Of a stretch of 15,860 nucleotides of DNA, positions 7,703 through 14,705 are shown one piece after another; position 1 is the first letter of the stretch; every line of letters starts with the position of its first letter. Both the position numbers and the translations under genes were made by a program. A model generated the notes under the pieces. The model saw nothing but the letters and a program-made list of their open reading frames with translations. It had not been told where the DNA came from and did no database searches. The DNA is from an uncultured Schwartzia sp. (lineage in GTDB: Bacteria > Bacillota > Negativicutes > Selenomonadales > Selenomonadaceae): positions 1 through 15,860 of the forward strand of contig CAJPUA010000004.1 of the NCBI GenBank assembly GCA_905373705.1, in the 5' to 3' direction.

Positions 7703-8563
7703 ATGGATGATACGGAAGCGATCGAACTGGATCCGGGGCATTTGCGCAAATTGCAGCTGGAGCTTTTGGAGATTTTGCTGGAGTTTGATCGAATTTGTCA
7801 GGCGGCCGGTATCCGTTATGTGTTGTCATCCGGTACGCTTTTAGGAGCGGTGCGGCATAAAGGTTTTATCCCCTGGGATGATGATATGGACGTCGATATG
7901 CTGCGTTCGGATTATGAAAAGTTTTGCCAGGTCGTGGATCAGTTGATCGATCGTGAGCGGTTTTTTTTCCAAAATACGGATACAGATACTGGCTATCGTT
8001 GGGTTTTCGGAAAAATGCGGCGGAAAAATACGGAATATATCCGTATCTGGCAAGGGCATTTACGACAAAAAAACGGGCTGTGCATCGATGTCTTTCCTTT
8101 GGATCCCGGGAGTGATAGCAAGGCCAAGCAGTGGCTGTTTTTCCGGGGGGCTTCGCTTTGCCGGAAAATTTTATGGTCGCCGGTAGGCGCGCGGCAATGT
8201 CCTTCGTTTATAGAACGCGGATTCTTCCGCATATTATCGGCGATTCCCCGGGATTGGGTCTTAGCCTGGTACCGTAAAATTGTGGAAAAGAGCGGGCGGA
8301 GCGAGCCGGGGGAATGGTTGGTTTCGTACAATGAAGACGACGTTTTAGATAGAAAATATCGGCGCGCCTGGTTTGAAAAAACAGTTGCGATGGAGTTTGA
8401 GGGATATCAATTTCCGGCACCGCAAGGATATGATGAGGTTCTGAAGCTTCTATACGGGGACTATGGGAAGCTTCCCGCGGAAGAAGAGCGCCGCAGTAAG
8501 GCGACGGCCTGCGCCATTCGTTTTTCTGACGGCGAAGCGCTGCATGCCGGTAAAGACGCGTGA
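7703..8563 (+). CDS. licD: LicD family phosphotransferase
   Basis: LicD enzymes transfer a phosphate-linked group such as phosphocholine from its CDP/CMP-activated form to a sugar hydroxyl of a surface glycan. This 286-residue protein has the family core at residues 44-66, GTLLGAVRHKGF then IPWDDDMDVDM, with the acidic cluster Asp59-Asp60-Asp61-Asp63. It is followed by CIDVFPLD and a C-terminal FPAPQGYDEVLKLLYGDY segment, all typical of bacterial LicD. The ATG at 7703 has only a weak GGGGA-type site upstream, but no better start is visible. It stands between the nucleotidyltransferase and a methyltransferase, so the donor is likely the CMP-activated product of the upstream enzyme. A T8 run (7971-7978) lies in the coding region. 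Family is clear, transferred group uncertain. Confidence 0.9.
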   Translation: MDDTEAIELDPGHLRKLQLELLEILLEFDRICQAAGIRYVLSSGTLLGAVRHKGFIPWDDDMDVDMLRSDYEKFCQVVDQLIDRERFFFQNTDTDTGYRWVFGKMRRKNTEYIRIWQGHLRQKNGLCIDVFPLDPGSDSKAKQWLFFRGASLCRKILWSPVGARQCPSFIERGFFRILSAIPRDWVLAWYRKIVEKSGRSEPGEWLVSYNEDDVLDRKYRRAWFEKTVAMEFEGYQFPAPQGYDEVLKLLYGDYGKLPAEEERRSKATACAIRFSDGEALHAGKDA

Positions 8564-8620
8564 GCCTCTTCATCAGGCGCTAAAATGAGAAAGAAACAAG
8601 AGGGCGTTTACGCTGAGATA

Positions 8621-8627
8621 GGGAGGA
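8621..8627 (+). promoter_or_regulatory. Ribosome binding site that decides the methyltransferase start
   Basis: GGGAGGA lies 5 bases before the ATG at 8633. The earlier in-frame ATG at 8585 has no Shine-Dalgarno sequence. Confidence 0.65.
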
Positions 8628-8632
8628 TAAAG

Positions 8633-9379
8633 ATGAAGGATCGGGTTATGCGTGATCATGTGGACTTGAATTACAATGATGTGCAAAAATTTTTTGACGA
8701 GCGGGGCGGCAATGACGAACTGAAAAATAAGTATAATTATGTGTTGTTTCAGGATCAGGAGCCGGAGCTTGCGGCTTGTCGCGATAAGCAGGAAAAAGAG
8801 AAGATCGGCGCGATGCTTTCCCTGGGAAAACCGGTGCGCGTGCTGGATGTTGGCTGCGGCATAGGCCGCTGGGGCGAGTATTTGTTAGCGCACGGGGCGT
8901 ATTATGTAGGCATCGACGGCAGTGCAAAAATGATCGAGAGAGCGGAAATCAATCTGAAAAATTATCCGACGAAAAAATTATTGGTCGGTTTTTTTCAAGA
9001 TCTTCTGACGATGCTGGAAAAAGCTGAGGAAACGGCTCCGTTTGATCTCATATTGGTCAACGGGGTATTTATGTATGTAAACGACGCGGATTTTCAGCAG
9101 GCGTTAAGAAATATCAAGAAGGTTGCCGGCAAAAGCTGTGAATTTTATATGAAAGAGAGCATGGGGGTCGAAGAAAGGCTGACGCTGAATAAGTTTTTTT
9201 CGGATGGGTTAAATCAGCATTACAGCGCGATTTACCGCTCCATTAAAGAGTATCGGGAGAACTTCCAAAAAGAGTTTGCTCCCGAATATACCCTCGTGCG
9301 CGAAGGTGCGCTTTTCGATGAGGAGTTACGCAACCATAAAGAGACGATCGATTATTATTTTTTCTGGAAACGACAGTAA
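8633..9379 (+). CDS. Class I SAM-dependent methyltransferase
   Basis: A soluble 248-residue methyltransferase, counted from the ATG at 8633. Motif I reads VRVLDVGCGIGRWGEYL with Asp72-Val-Gly-Cys-Gly, and the motif II acidic residue lies in YYVGIDGS. FDLILVNGVFMYVND is the post-I strand. The C-terminal part, with SAIYRSIKEYRENF, fits small-molecule or polysaccharide methyltransferases, not DNA or rRNA enzymes. Within the cassette it could methylate the amino group of the phospho-amino-alcohol or phosphonate head group, or a hydroxyl of the glycan; the sequence does not decide. An ATG 48 bases upstream (8585) would add 16 residues (MRKKQEGVYAEIGRIK), but the strong ribosome binding site favours 8633. 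The aminotransferase follows after 21 bases. Confidence 0.82.
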   Translation: MKDRVMRDHVDLNYNDVQKFFDERGGNDELKNKYNYVLFQDQEPELAACRDKQEKEKIGAMLSLGKPVRVLDVGCGIGRWGEYLLAHGAYYVGIDGSAKMIERAEINLKNYPTKKLLVGFFQDLLTMLEKAEETAPFDLILVNGVFMYVNDADFQQALRNIKKVAGKSCEFYMKESMGVEERLTLNKFFSDGLNQHYSAIYRSIKEYRENFQKEFAPEYTLVREGALFDEELRNHKETIDYYFFWKRQ

Positions 9380-9400
9380 GATAGTAATCAATATTTAACG

Positions 9401-10492
9401 ATGGGGATGAGCGCGGTGCGTTTATTTACGGTTGGCCCGGTAGAGATGCGTGACGAGATTCGCGAGCTGGGCGGCGCGGCGGTGCCTTATTTTCGGACGC
9501 CGGAGTTTTCTGAGATGATGCTGGATTCCGATCGGCTGCTGAAAAAAATGATGGGGACGGCGGAAACGTCCCAGTCGATCTATCTGACCGCTTCCGGCAG
9601 CGGCGCCATGGAAGCGGCGGTTCTGAACTGTTTTACAGCGGAAGATCGGCTCTTGATCGTCAATGGCGGTTCGTTTGGTCAGCGATTCGTGGATATTTGT
9701 CACACCCACGGGATCCCGTATGAGGAGATACGATTGTCCTTCGGCGAGGTCTTGTCGGAAAAGCATCTGGCGGCCTTTGCGGATACGCCGTTGACGGGGG
9801 TTTTGGTCAATATTGATGAAACATCGACGGGACAGCTCTACGATATTCGGCTGCTGACCGATTTTTGCCGGAGGCGCGGGCTTTATCTGATGGTGGACGC
9901 GATTAGTTCCTTCCTTTGCGATCCTTATGAGATGGATCGATCGGGCGTTGATGTGACGATCATCAGCTCGCAAAAGGGACTGTGCGTGCCGCCGGGGATG
10001 TCGGTAGTGGTCTTAAATCGGCGGATCTGGGAGGCGCGGGTGGAAAACAGCGCGCTCCGGTCGCTTTATTTTGATTTTCGCGCGTACGCGGCGGATTTTA
10101 AGCGCGGGCAGACGCCCTTTACCCCGGCGGTGGGAATATGCGTGCAAATGCATCGGGCGTTGCGTTTGATTGACGAACAAGGCTTGGAAGCGTATTTAGC
10201 GCATATTGCGCAGGTGGCCAGGGATTTTCGTCAGAAGGCGGCGCGGCGATTGCCGGTTCGTGTGCCGGAATACCCGCTTTCGAACGCGATTACCCCGCTC
10301 GTGTTTGCGCAGGGGGAGGCTTATCGTGTCTTTGAAATATTGAAAGGTTCGTATGGCGTTATGGTAAATCCCACAGGCGGCGCTTTGCATGACAAAGTAT
10401 TGCGTGTGGCGCATATCGGGAAAACGGACGTGAAGGATAATGATTTTCTGCTGGACTGTATGGAAAAAGCAATCCGGCAGGCACAAAAGTAA
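9401..10492 (+). CDS. Class V PLP-dependent aminotransferase (PhnW/AGXT-like)
   Basis: A fold-type I, class V aminotransferase of 363 residues. It starts with RLFTVGPVEM and VPYFRTPEF, the substrate-entry segment of the alanine-glyoxylate / 2-aminoethylphosphonate transaminase group. TASGSGAMEAAV forms the PLP phosphate pocket. Asp166 in LMVDAISSF should contact the PLP nitrogen, and Lys192 in ISSQKGLCVPPG is the Schiff-base lysine. The catalytic core therefore looks intact. Related enzymes in surface-polysaccharide clusters make 2-aminoethylphosphonate or other amino head groups. The neighbouring LicC- and LicD-like genes support such a role, but glyoxylate or another keto acid as substrate is not excluded. 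The ribosome binding site is poor at 9401. The ATG at 9407 or GTG at 9416 may be the true start, giving an N-terminus at SAVRLF. Confidence 0.85.
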   Translation: MGMSAVRLFTVGPVEMRDEIRELGGAAVPYFRTPEFSEMMLDSDRLLKKMMGTAETSQSIYLTASGSGAMEAAVLNCFTAEDRLLIVNGGSFGQRFVDICHTHGIPYEEIRLSFGEVLSEKHLAAFADTPLTGVLVNIDETSTGQLYDIRLLTDFCRRRGLYLMVDAISSFLCDPYEMDRSGVDVTIISSQKGLCVPPGMSVVVLNRRIWEARVENSALRSLYFDFRAYAADFKRGQTPFTPAVGICVQMHRALRLIDEQGLEAYLAHIAQVARDFRQKAARRLPVRVPEYPLSNAITPLVFAQGEAYRVFEILKGSYGVMVNPTGGALHDKVLRVAHIGKTDVKDNDFLLDCMEKAIRQAQK

Positions 10493-10503
10493 GCTGAGGC
10501 TAT

Positions 10504-10575
10504 ATGCCGTTAAATCCCCCGGCGATGCCGGAAAATGAGATCGTAGACGATCAGAAAGAGCCCGCTCTGATGTGA
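10504..10575 (+). CDS. Possible 23-residue small ORF ahead of the terminator
   Basis: ATG at 10504 opens a frame of 23 codons (MPLNPPAMPENEIVDDQKEPALM) ending in TGA at 10573-10575, one base before the outer stem of the terminator. GAGG at 10496-10499 is a potential ribosome binding site, but only 4 bases from the ATG. The peptide is Pro- and acid-rich and has no membrane segment or recognised family. The three inverted repeats inside it may mean that the DNA or RNA structure, not the peptide, is what matters. It may be chance. Confidence 0.2.
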   Translation: MPLNPPAMPENEIVDDQKEPALM

Positions 10576-10606
10576 ACGTAAAAAAGAGCGGCGCTCTTTT
10601 TTACGT
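10576..10606 (+). terminator. Intrinsic terminator, probably bidirectional
   Basis: Perfect 14-base inverted repeat with arms ACGTAAAAAAGAGC (10576-10589) and GCTCTTTTTTACGT (10593-10606) around a GGC loop. The GAGC/GCTC stem followed by six T is a classic intrinsic terminator on the + strand. The A6 tract makes the same structure work on the - strand. It closes the LicC-LicD-aminotransferase cassette. Confidence 0.8.
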
Positions 10607-10620
10607 TTCACGAGAAACGT
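10603..10620. repeat. Inverted repeat overlapping the terminator
   Basis: ACGTTTC and GAAACGT form a perfect 7-base inverted repeat with a four-base ACGA spacer. Its left arm shares ACGT with the right arm of the terminator, so the two hairpins compete. It could be a protein-binding operator or part of an RNA switch. Confidence 0.45.
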
Positions 10621-10892
10621 TTGCTTTGGAAAATTCCCCATGATTTGGCGGCCAGATACAAAACAAGGCCTCCCTATCCTCATCGCCTGTGAGAAAAACG
10701 AGGAAAATTTTTAGGACGATAACAGGGAAAAACGCTAAGCAAAGCGAATATTATGTAAGAAATGAAGAATAAAATCCAGCTGCGATAGAGAATGGCGTTT
10801 CAGGTCGCTTTTTCCGAAGAAATTTCTTTCCAACTATTAAGTACGGGCAGCAGCGCCAGCGTTTTTCGCCCGACGCCCGCGCCGTAAAAGCG

Positions 10893-10898
10893 AGGAGG
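10893..10898 (+). promoter_or_regulatory. Consensus ribosome binding site that supports a TTG start
   Basis: A perfect AGGAGG lies 8 bases before TTG at 10907, so the TTG is used as start although no ATG is present. Confidence 0.8.
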
Positions 10899-10906
10899 TT
10901 GTCATC

Positions 10907-11662
10907 TTGCGTCAGAACAAAATCACTTCGTCAGATTGGTTGAATCTTATCGGCAAGGATCGCCTGCAAGCCTATCAGGATTCTTACGCCCAGATGCACG
11001 GCATCAGCCTCGTATTCCTCAACACCGAGGGCGAGCCTTTGACGGTGCGTTCCAATGCCTCGCTCTTTTGCTGCGCTGTCGCGGAAAAGAGCAGCCAGCG
11101 ATGTCGCGAGGAAAGCCATCGTGATCTGGCACGGGCCAGAATGCGTGGCGACTTGGAGATCAATCCCTGCTTTTTAGGGCTGATGAATTTTATCCTTCCC
11201 ATCTATTACGATAATGAACTTGTCGCTTACTGTACCGGCGGTGGGGTAGCGGATGAAAAGACCACGCTGGCGCCGGAAGTTATACAAAATTTTCACGTCC
11301 CGCACATCAAAGCAGAAGAATTTAAAAAGATCGCCCGCAATTTTCAGCTCAGTCTGCGCCTTCTCAATCTGGACGTAGCGCGGATCATGCAGCACAGCTT
11401 CGGCGAATCCGGCGAAAAAAACGAAGATATCTTCGAGGGTAAGCTCAGCCGCCGGGAAGCTGAGGTCGCCCGGGCAATCTGCAGCGGCATGACCAACAAA
11501 CAAGTCGCTGACGCGCTTTTTATCAGCGAAAAAACGGTGAAGTCCCACGTTTCAAATATTCTGGTGAAGTTGAACCTGCGGGATCGGATTCAGCTGGTGG
11601 TGGATTATTGCCGATTCACTGGCGGGATTGGTGACGCAAATGAGCATAAAGAGAAAAATTAA
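10907..11662 (+). CDS. PocR-domain LuxR-type transcriptional regulator
   Basis: A 251-residue one-component regulator. Residues about 8-160 form a PocR sensory domain, a family proposed to bind small organic ligands. The typical Cys pattern is present: Cys55/Cys56, Cys66 in SSQRCREE, Cys88 in NPCFLGLMNFILPI and Cys109 in VAYCTGGGV. Residues 179-237 form a LuxR/GerE helix-turn-helix (LSRREAEVARAICSG, TNKQVADALFISEKTVKSHV) that binds DNA as a dimer. There is no receiver domain and no phospho-acceptor Asp. The start is TTG behind a perfect AGGAGG. The kinase gene begins inside its last codons, so the two are co-translated. It likely controls this operon and perhaps the transporter at 14943. The ligand is unknown. 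Confidence 0.88.
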   Translation: MRQNKITSSDWLNLIGKDRLQAYQDSYAQMHGISLVFLNTEGEPLTVRSNASLFCCAVAEKSSQRCREESHRDLARARMRGDLEINPCFLGLMNFILPIYYDNELVAYCTGGGVADEKTTLAPEVIQNFHVPHIKAEEFKKIARNFQLSLRLLNLDVARIMQHSFGESGEKNEDIFEGKLSRREAEVARAICSGMTNKQVADALFISEKTVKSHVSNILVKLNLRDRIQLVVDYCRFTGGIGDANEHKEKN

Positions 11663-13679
11663 TATTTTTGTCGCGCTGATTGTCCTGCTTCCCGTGCTCG
11701 CCCTTTTAGCTGCATCACATTACGTATACGAGCAGCAGCGCCAGCAGAATATGCAACATTATTTGTCAGTCATTATGACACTGGCGCAGGAGATTGCGAC
11801 GGAACGCAGCGAAACAATCCGTGAATCGGCGACGATCTTAGGAGCAAGTCCCTCCTTCCGCTCGGCGCTGCAGGAAAAGGATACTGTAACACTGAGCGAG
11901 CTTCTGCGCCGCTACGAGGAAACGCTGCCGTTTGTGGACGCTGTACTGGCGGTGGATGTGGAAAATCATCTCGTGGGAAAAAGTCGCCTCGAAAGCAAAT
12001 TCGTGCCGGATACGATCATGAGTCAGGCGGCAGCGCATGCTATGCGCGAACGAGAAGGGTGGTTTTCCGAAGAAGTTCTGCCCTTGGAGGAGCTGTTCGC
12101 AAAATCCAGCCCGGCCTATGACCGGCTGTTGGTCAGAATCCAGGGAACATCCCCCGCGGAAGATCCCTATCTGCGAAAGGCACTGACTGAGGTCAGCGTG
12201 ATCCCCGTGTTCGATCGGGTGCGCGGCGAAAAAGTCATCGGCGCCGTAATCGTCTTGGATGCGCTAAATAACGACAAATGGCTGCTGGACCAGTTCGGTT
12301 CCCGGATCGACGAAGTGTTTCTGGCTATCTCCATTGACGGAATTCGCATATTATCGAACATTATTACCGGGGAACAGGAAAATTATATCGGTAGCCGCAG
12401 TCCCCAGGAAAGCGAAGTCACCGCCGTGCGTGAAGGGCTGCGATTCGGCCGGCAGTATTTCCCAGCCAGTCAGGAAATGCACGTTTTTCTGGATAAAGAC
12501 ATTAAAAACAGCGCGCAAGATGCCGTAGCTACCATTGGCGTGGGGATTCCGGAAAGTCGGTTCAGCATGATTATCACCAGCCAGTTCAAATGGGTACTGG
12601 CTGTCGCCGCCGTCATTATGCTTTTCATGCTGGTTGCCGGGAATCGCCTCGCGGCTACATTCAGCCGCCCGATTGAAGCGATCATTCATTCCGTCCGCCG
12701 CTACGGTGAAGTTGAGCTGCAAAACGGCGCTTTTTCCCGCAGTCAGGATAAGGATGAGATCGCGGCGCTGGCCGATACCTTCCACCAGTTAGTCGATAAG
12801 ATGGGAAAAAAAGAGCTGGAACGGAAAAAATATATGAAAGCGCTGCGCATCAGCAAGGAAAACGCCAGCCAATTAACCGAGGAGCTCAAAAAAAATAACA
12901 GCCGTCTGGAATTTATGGTCAATGAACGCACCGGGCATCTTCAGTTGGCCATTGAGGAACTCAAGAAAGTTGATGTGGCAAAATCGAATTTTATGGCGAA
13001 TATCAGTCACGAATTGCGCACACCCTTAAATGCTATCTTAGGCGCCGCTGAGCTGTTACAGGAGGGGATCTGGGGCAAATTGACGGAAAAGCAGCACCGT
13101 TACGTGCATAACATCGATGACAGCGCGCGCCATCTCCTGCAGCTGATCAACGACGTATTGGATATTTCGAAGCTGGCCACGGGGAAAACCTTACTAAAGC
13201 CAGAACCTTTCTATATAAAGGAAGTCATTCAGCAGGCCGTCAGCGGTATATCGGCTATGGCGGCGGAAAAAAATATTCTGATCGAAACCGAAATCGTGCC
13301 GGAAGATTTTCGCGTAACAGCAGATCTGCATAAATTTTTAGAGATCCTGTACAATATTCTTTCCAACGCTGTCAAATTCACGCGCGATCATGGCCGGATC
13401 GATATTCTGGTCCATAAGGGGGAAACGACCTTTGACGTTGCGGTGCGTGATACCGGAATCGGCATCGCGCCGGAAGATCAGGAGCGGGTCTTTCGGGAAT
13501 TCGAACAGGTGGACAGCAGCTATTCACGTCAGTATGAAGGTACGGGATTGGGACTGCCCAACGTCGACAAGCTTGTCAAGCTCCACGGCGGCAGTGTCCG
13601 TTTGCGCAGTCAGCTTGGCATCGGCACGGAACTTTTTTTCATAATGCCGCTGGATACAGAAACATATCTGAACGGATAA
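11640..13679 (+). CDS. Membrane sensor histidine kinase (Cache-like sensor, HAMP, HisKA, HATPase)
   Basis: An inner-membrane sensor kinase of 679 residues from the ATG at 11640. A first membrane helix lies near residues 8-26 (IFVALIVLLPVLALLAA). About 290 periplasmic residues resembling a double Cache domain follow, including VSVIPVFDRV and VIGAVIVLDALNND. The second helix begins at Trp318. HAMP and a coiled coil follow, then HisKA with phospho-accepting His457 in NISHELRTPLNAIL, the N box with Asn576, DTGIGIAPED, the F box VFREFEQ, and GTGLGL. All catalytic motifs are intact and no receiver domain is attached. The coding region overlaps the end of the upstream regulator by 23 bases. In-frame TTG (11628) and GTG (11631) are alternative starts. 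Its partner is most likely the receiver protein 18 bases downstream. Confidence 0.92.
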   Translation: MSIKRKINIFVALIVLLPVLALLAASHYVYEQQRQQNMQHYLSVIMTLAQEIATERSETIRESATILGASPSFRSALQEKDTVTLSELLRRYEETLPFVDAVLAVDVENHLVGKSRLESKFVPDTIMSQAAAHAMREREGWFSEEVLPLEELFAKSSPAYDRLLVRIQGTSPAEDPYLRKALTEVSVIPVFDRVRGEKVIGAVIVLDALNNDKWLLDQFGSRIDEVFLAISIDGIRILSNIITGEQENYIGSRSPQESEVTAVREGLRFGRQYFPASQEMHVFLDKDIKNSAQDAVATIGVGIPESRFSMIITSQFKWVLAVAAVIMLFMLVAGNRLAATFSRPIEAIIHSVRRYGEVELQNGAFSRSQDKDEIAALADTFHQLVDKMGKKELERKKYMKALRISKENASQLTEELKKNNSRLEFMVNERTGHLQLAIEELKKVDVAKSNFMANISHELRTPLNAILGAAELLQEGIWGKLTEKQHRYVHNIDDSARHLLQLINDVLDISKLATGKTLLKPEPFYIKEVIQQAVSGISAMAAEKNILIETEIVPEDFRVTADLHKFLEILYNILSNAVKFTRDHGRIDILVHKGETTFDVAVRDTGIGIAPEDQERVFREFEQVDSSYSRQYEGTGLGLPNVDKLVKLHGGSVRLRSQLGIGTELFFIMPLDTETYLNG

Positions 13680-13683
13680 AAGC

Positions 13684-13689
13684 AGGAGG
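13684..13689 (+). promoter_or_regulatory. Ribosome binding site of the receiver-protein gene
   Basis: AGGAGG lies 8 bases before the ATG at 13698, within the 18-base gap after the kinase stop, and fixes that start. Confidence 0.75.
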
Positions 13690-13697
13690 CCTAAAGC

Positions 13698-14633
13698 ATG
13701 ACGACGGTACTCATCATCGACGACAATCGAAAGAACGTGGAGCTGTTACGCGATTTCATTGAATCGTGGGGCTACGCGACGCTGTCGGCTTACCAGGGAA
13801 AGGAAGCGCTGCAGATCGCGCAGGAAAAACGCCCTGATATTATCCTGTTGGACGTCATGCTGCCTGGCATGAGCGGCTTTGAAGTGTGTCGGGAGCTGAA
13901 GGATACCACTGCGACGCAGAATATCCCGGTCATTTTGATTACCGCGCTGACGACGCCGGAAGATCGGGCCAGCGGCTTTGCCGCCGGCGCCAATCATTTC
14001 ATGACGAAGCCGGTAAGTTATAAGGAACTCAAGGCGATTCTGAAAAACTTCGCAGAGGAAAAAACACGGCTGGACAGCATGGAAACGCAAGATCTCGTTT
14101 TAAAAAAGCTCTATCAAGCGCTCTACCGATTGCTGTGTGTCGATGATCACGGTATGGAAGACGAACGCATGGATTTTTACCGCCATGTATTCAAGCATTT
14201 GGATCTGCCGAACACGCTGGGAGAGAAAGTGCTCTACGTCCTCTGGTTCCAGCCAATCTATCAGCGAAGCAAAAAACATCAGGCGGATTTGTTCTTCTTG
14301 CAGGATCTCTTTCAGGGGTTAAAATGCACGGAATGGTTGCGCCCCTTGGTCCTTTTCAGTTGCACGCCCTATAAGGACCGTGATCCGGAGTTGGCGTCCT
14401 CTCTTAAAGCGCAGGGCCTCATGGATATCGCTCAGCTCTGCTATGAAGTGAATCGCTTTGATACCCTGCTGCAGGGAAACGATTTTCATAAGGAAAAGGC
14501 TCTTGCCGTTTTTAAGGAAGAGCAGCAACGTTTCGCGTACTCCACCGCTTTCACAGACGCATTGGCGAAAGAACTGGCCGATCAGGAACTGCGCAACAGG
14601 ATCCGGCAGGATCTCGGTCATCGCCAGCCCTAA
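13698..14633 (+). CDS. Receiver-domain protein with a degenerate HD-GYP-like C-terminal domain
   Basis: A 311-residue cytoplasmic response regulator. Residues 1-120 are a complete receiver domain: Asp8-Asp9, phospho-acceptor Asp52 in LLDVMLPGMSG, Thr82 in LITAL and Lys104 in MTKP. Residues about 125-311 are all-helical. Their end, with IAQLCYEVNRFDTLLQGN, KEKALAVFKEE and FTDALAKEL, resembles the last helices of HD-GYP phosphodiesterases (VFDAL, ...EAL.IL, F.P.LV..F). However, I find no HD pair, no GYP motif and no conserved metal-binding His set, so cyclic-di-GMP cleavage is unlikely. There is no DNA-binding domain. It probably receives phosphate from the upstream kinase and acts by protein contact. 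The receiver call is sure; the origin of the C-terminal domain is inferred. Confidence 0.85.
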   Translation: MTTVLIIDDNRKNVELLRDFIESWGYATLSAYQGKEALQIAQEKRPDIILLDVMLPGMSGFEVCRELKDTTATQNIPVILITALTTPEDRASGFAAGANHFMTKPVSYKELKAILKNFAEEKTRLDSMETQDLVLKKLYQALYRLLCVDDHGMEDERMDFYRHVFKHLDLPNTLGEKVLYVLWFQPIYQRSKKHQADLFFLQDLFQGLKCTEWLRPLVLFSCTPYKDRDPELASSLKAQGLMDIAQLCYEVNRFDTLLQGNDFHKEKALAVFKEEQQRFAYSTAFTDALAKELADQELRNRIRQDLGHRQP

Positions 14634-14658
14634 GATTCCCTGCTCCATCGAAACGACG

Positions 14659-14705
14659 AAAAAAAGAACGCCGTTGGGATTTTATCCCGGCGGCGTTCTT
14701 TTTTT
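14659..14705 (+). terminator. Strong intrinsic terminator, probably bidirectional
   Basis: Arms AAAAAAAGAACGCCG (14659-14673) and CGGCGTTCTTTTTTT (14691-14705) pair perfectly over 15 bases. Two G-U pairs and the inner GGGAT/ATCCC continue the stem to a three-base loop, so about 22 pairs in all. The T7 run ends the signalling operon on the + strand; the A7 run would serve the - strand. Confidence 0.88.

Larger units (their letters stand above)
10493..10906 (+). other. Intergenic region between the LicD cassette and the signalling operon
   Basis: This 414-base stretch has two parts. Positions 10493-10620 hold a possible 23-codon ORF and five inverted repeats in a row: CCGGC/GCCGG (10519-10531), GATCGT/ACGATC (10539-10552), AGAGC/GCTCT (10557-10568), the terminator, and ACGTTTC/GAAACGT (10603-10620). 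Positions 10621-10906 must hold the promoter of the downstream operon. A TATTAT at 10749-10754 could be a -10 box but lacks a good -35. I see no tRNA, transposon end or longer ORF. Confidence 0.6.

Noticed and set aside
9422..9973. 183-codon open frame on the - strand
   Set aside because: It lies wholly within the aminotransferase gene, whose motifs and PLP lysine are clear; the product is basic, shows no recognisable domain and has no ribosome binding site of note.
12351..12785. 144-codon frame on the - strand within the kinase gene
   Set aside because: Antisense to the Cache, membrane helix and HAMP coding region; a shadow of a well-supported gene.
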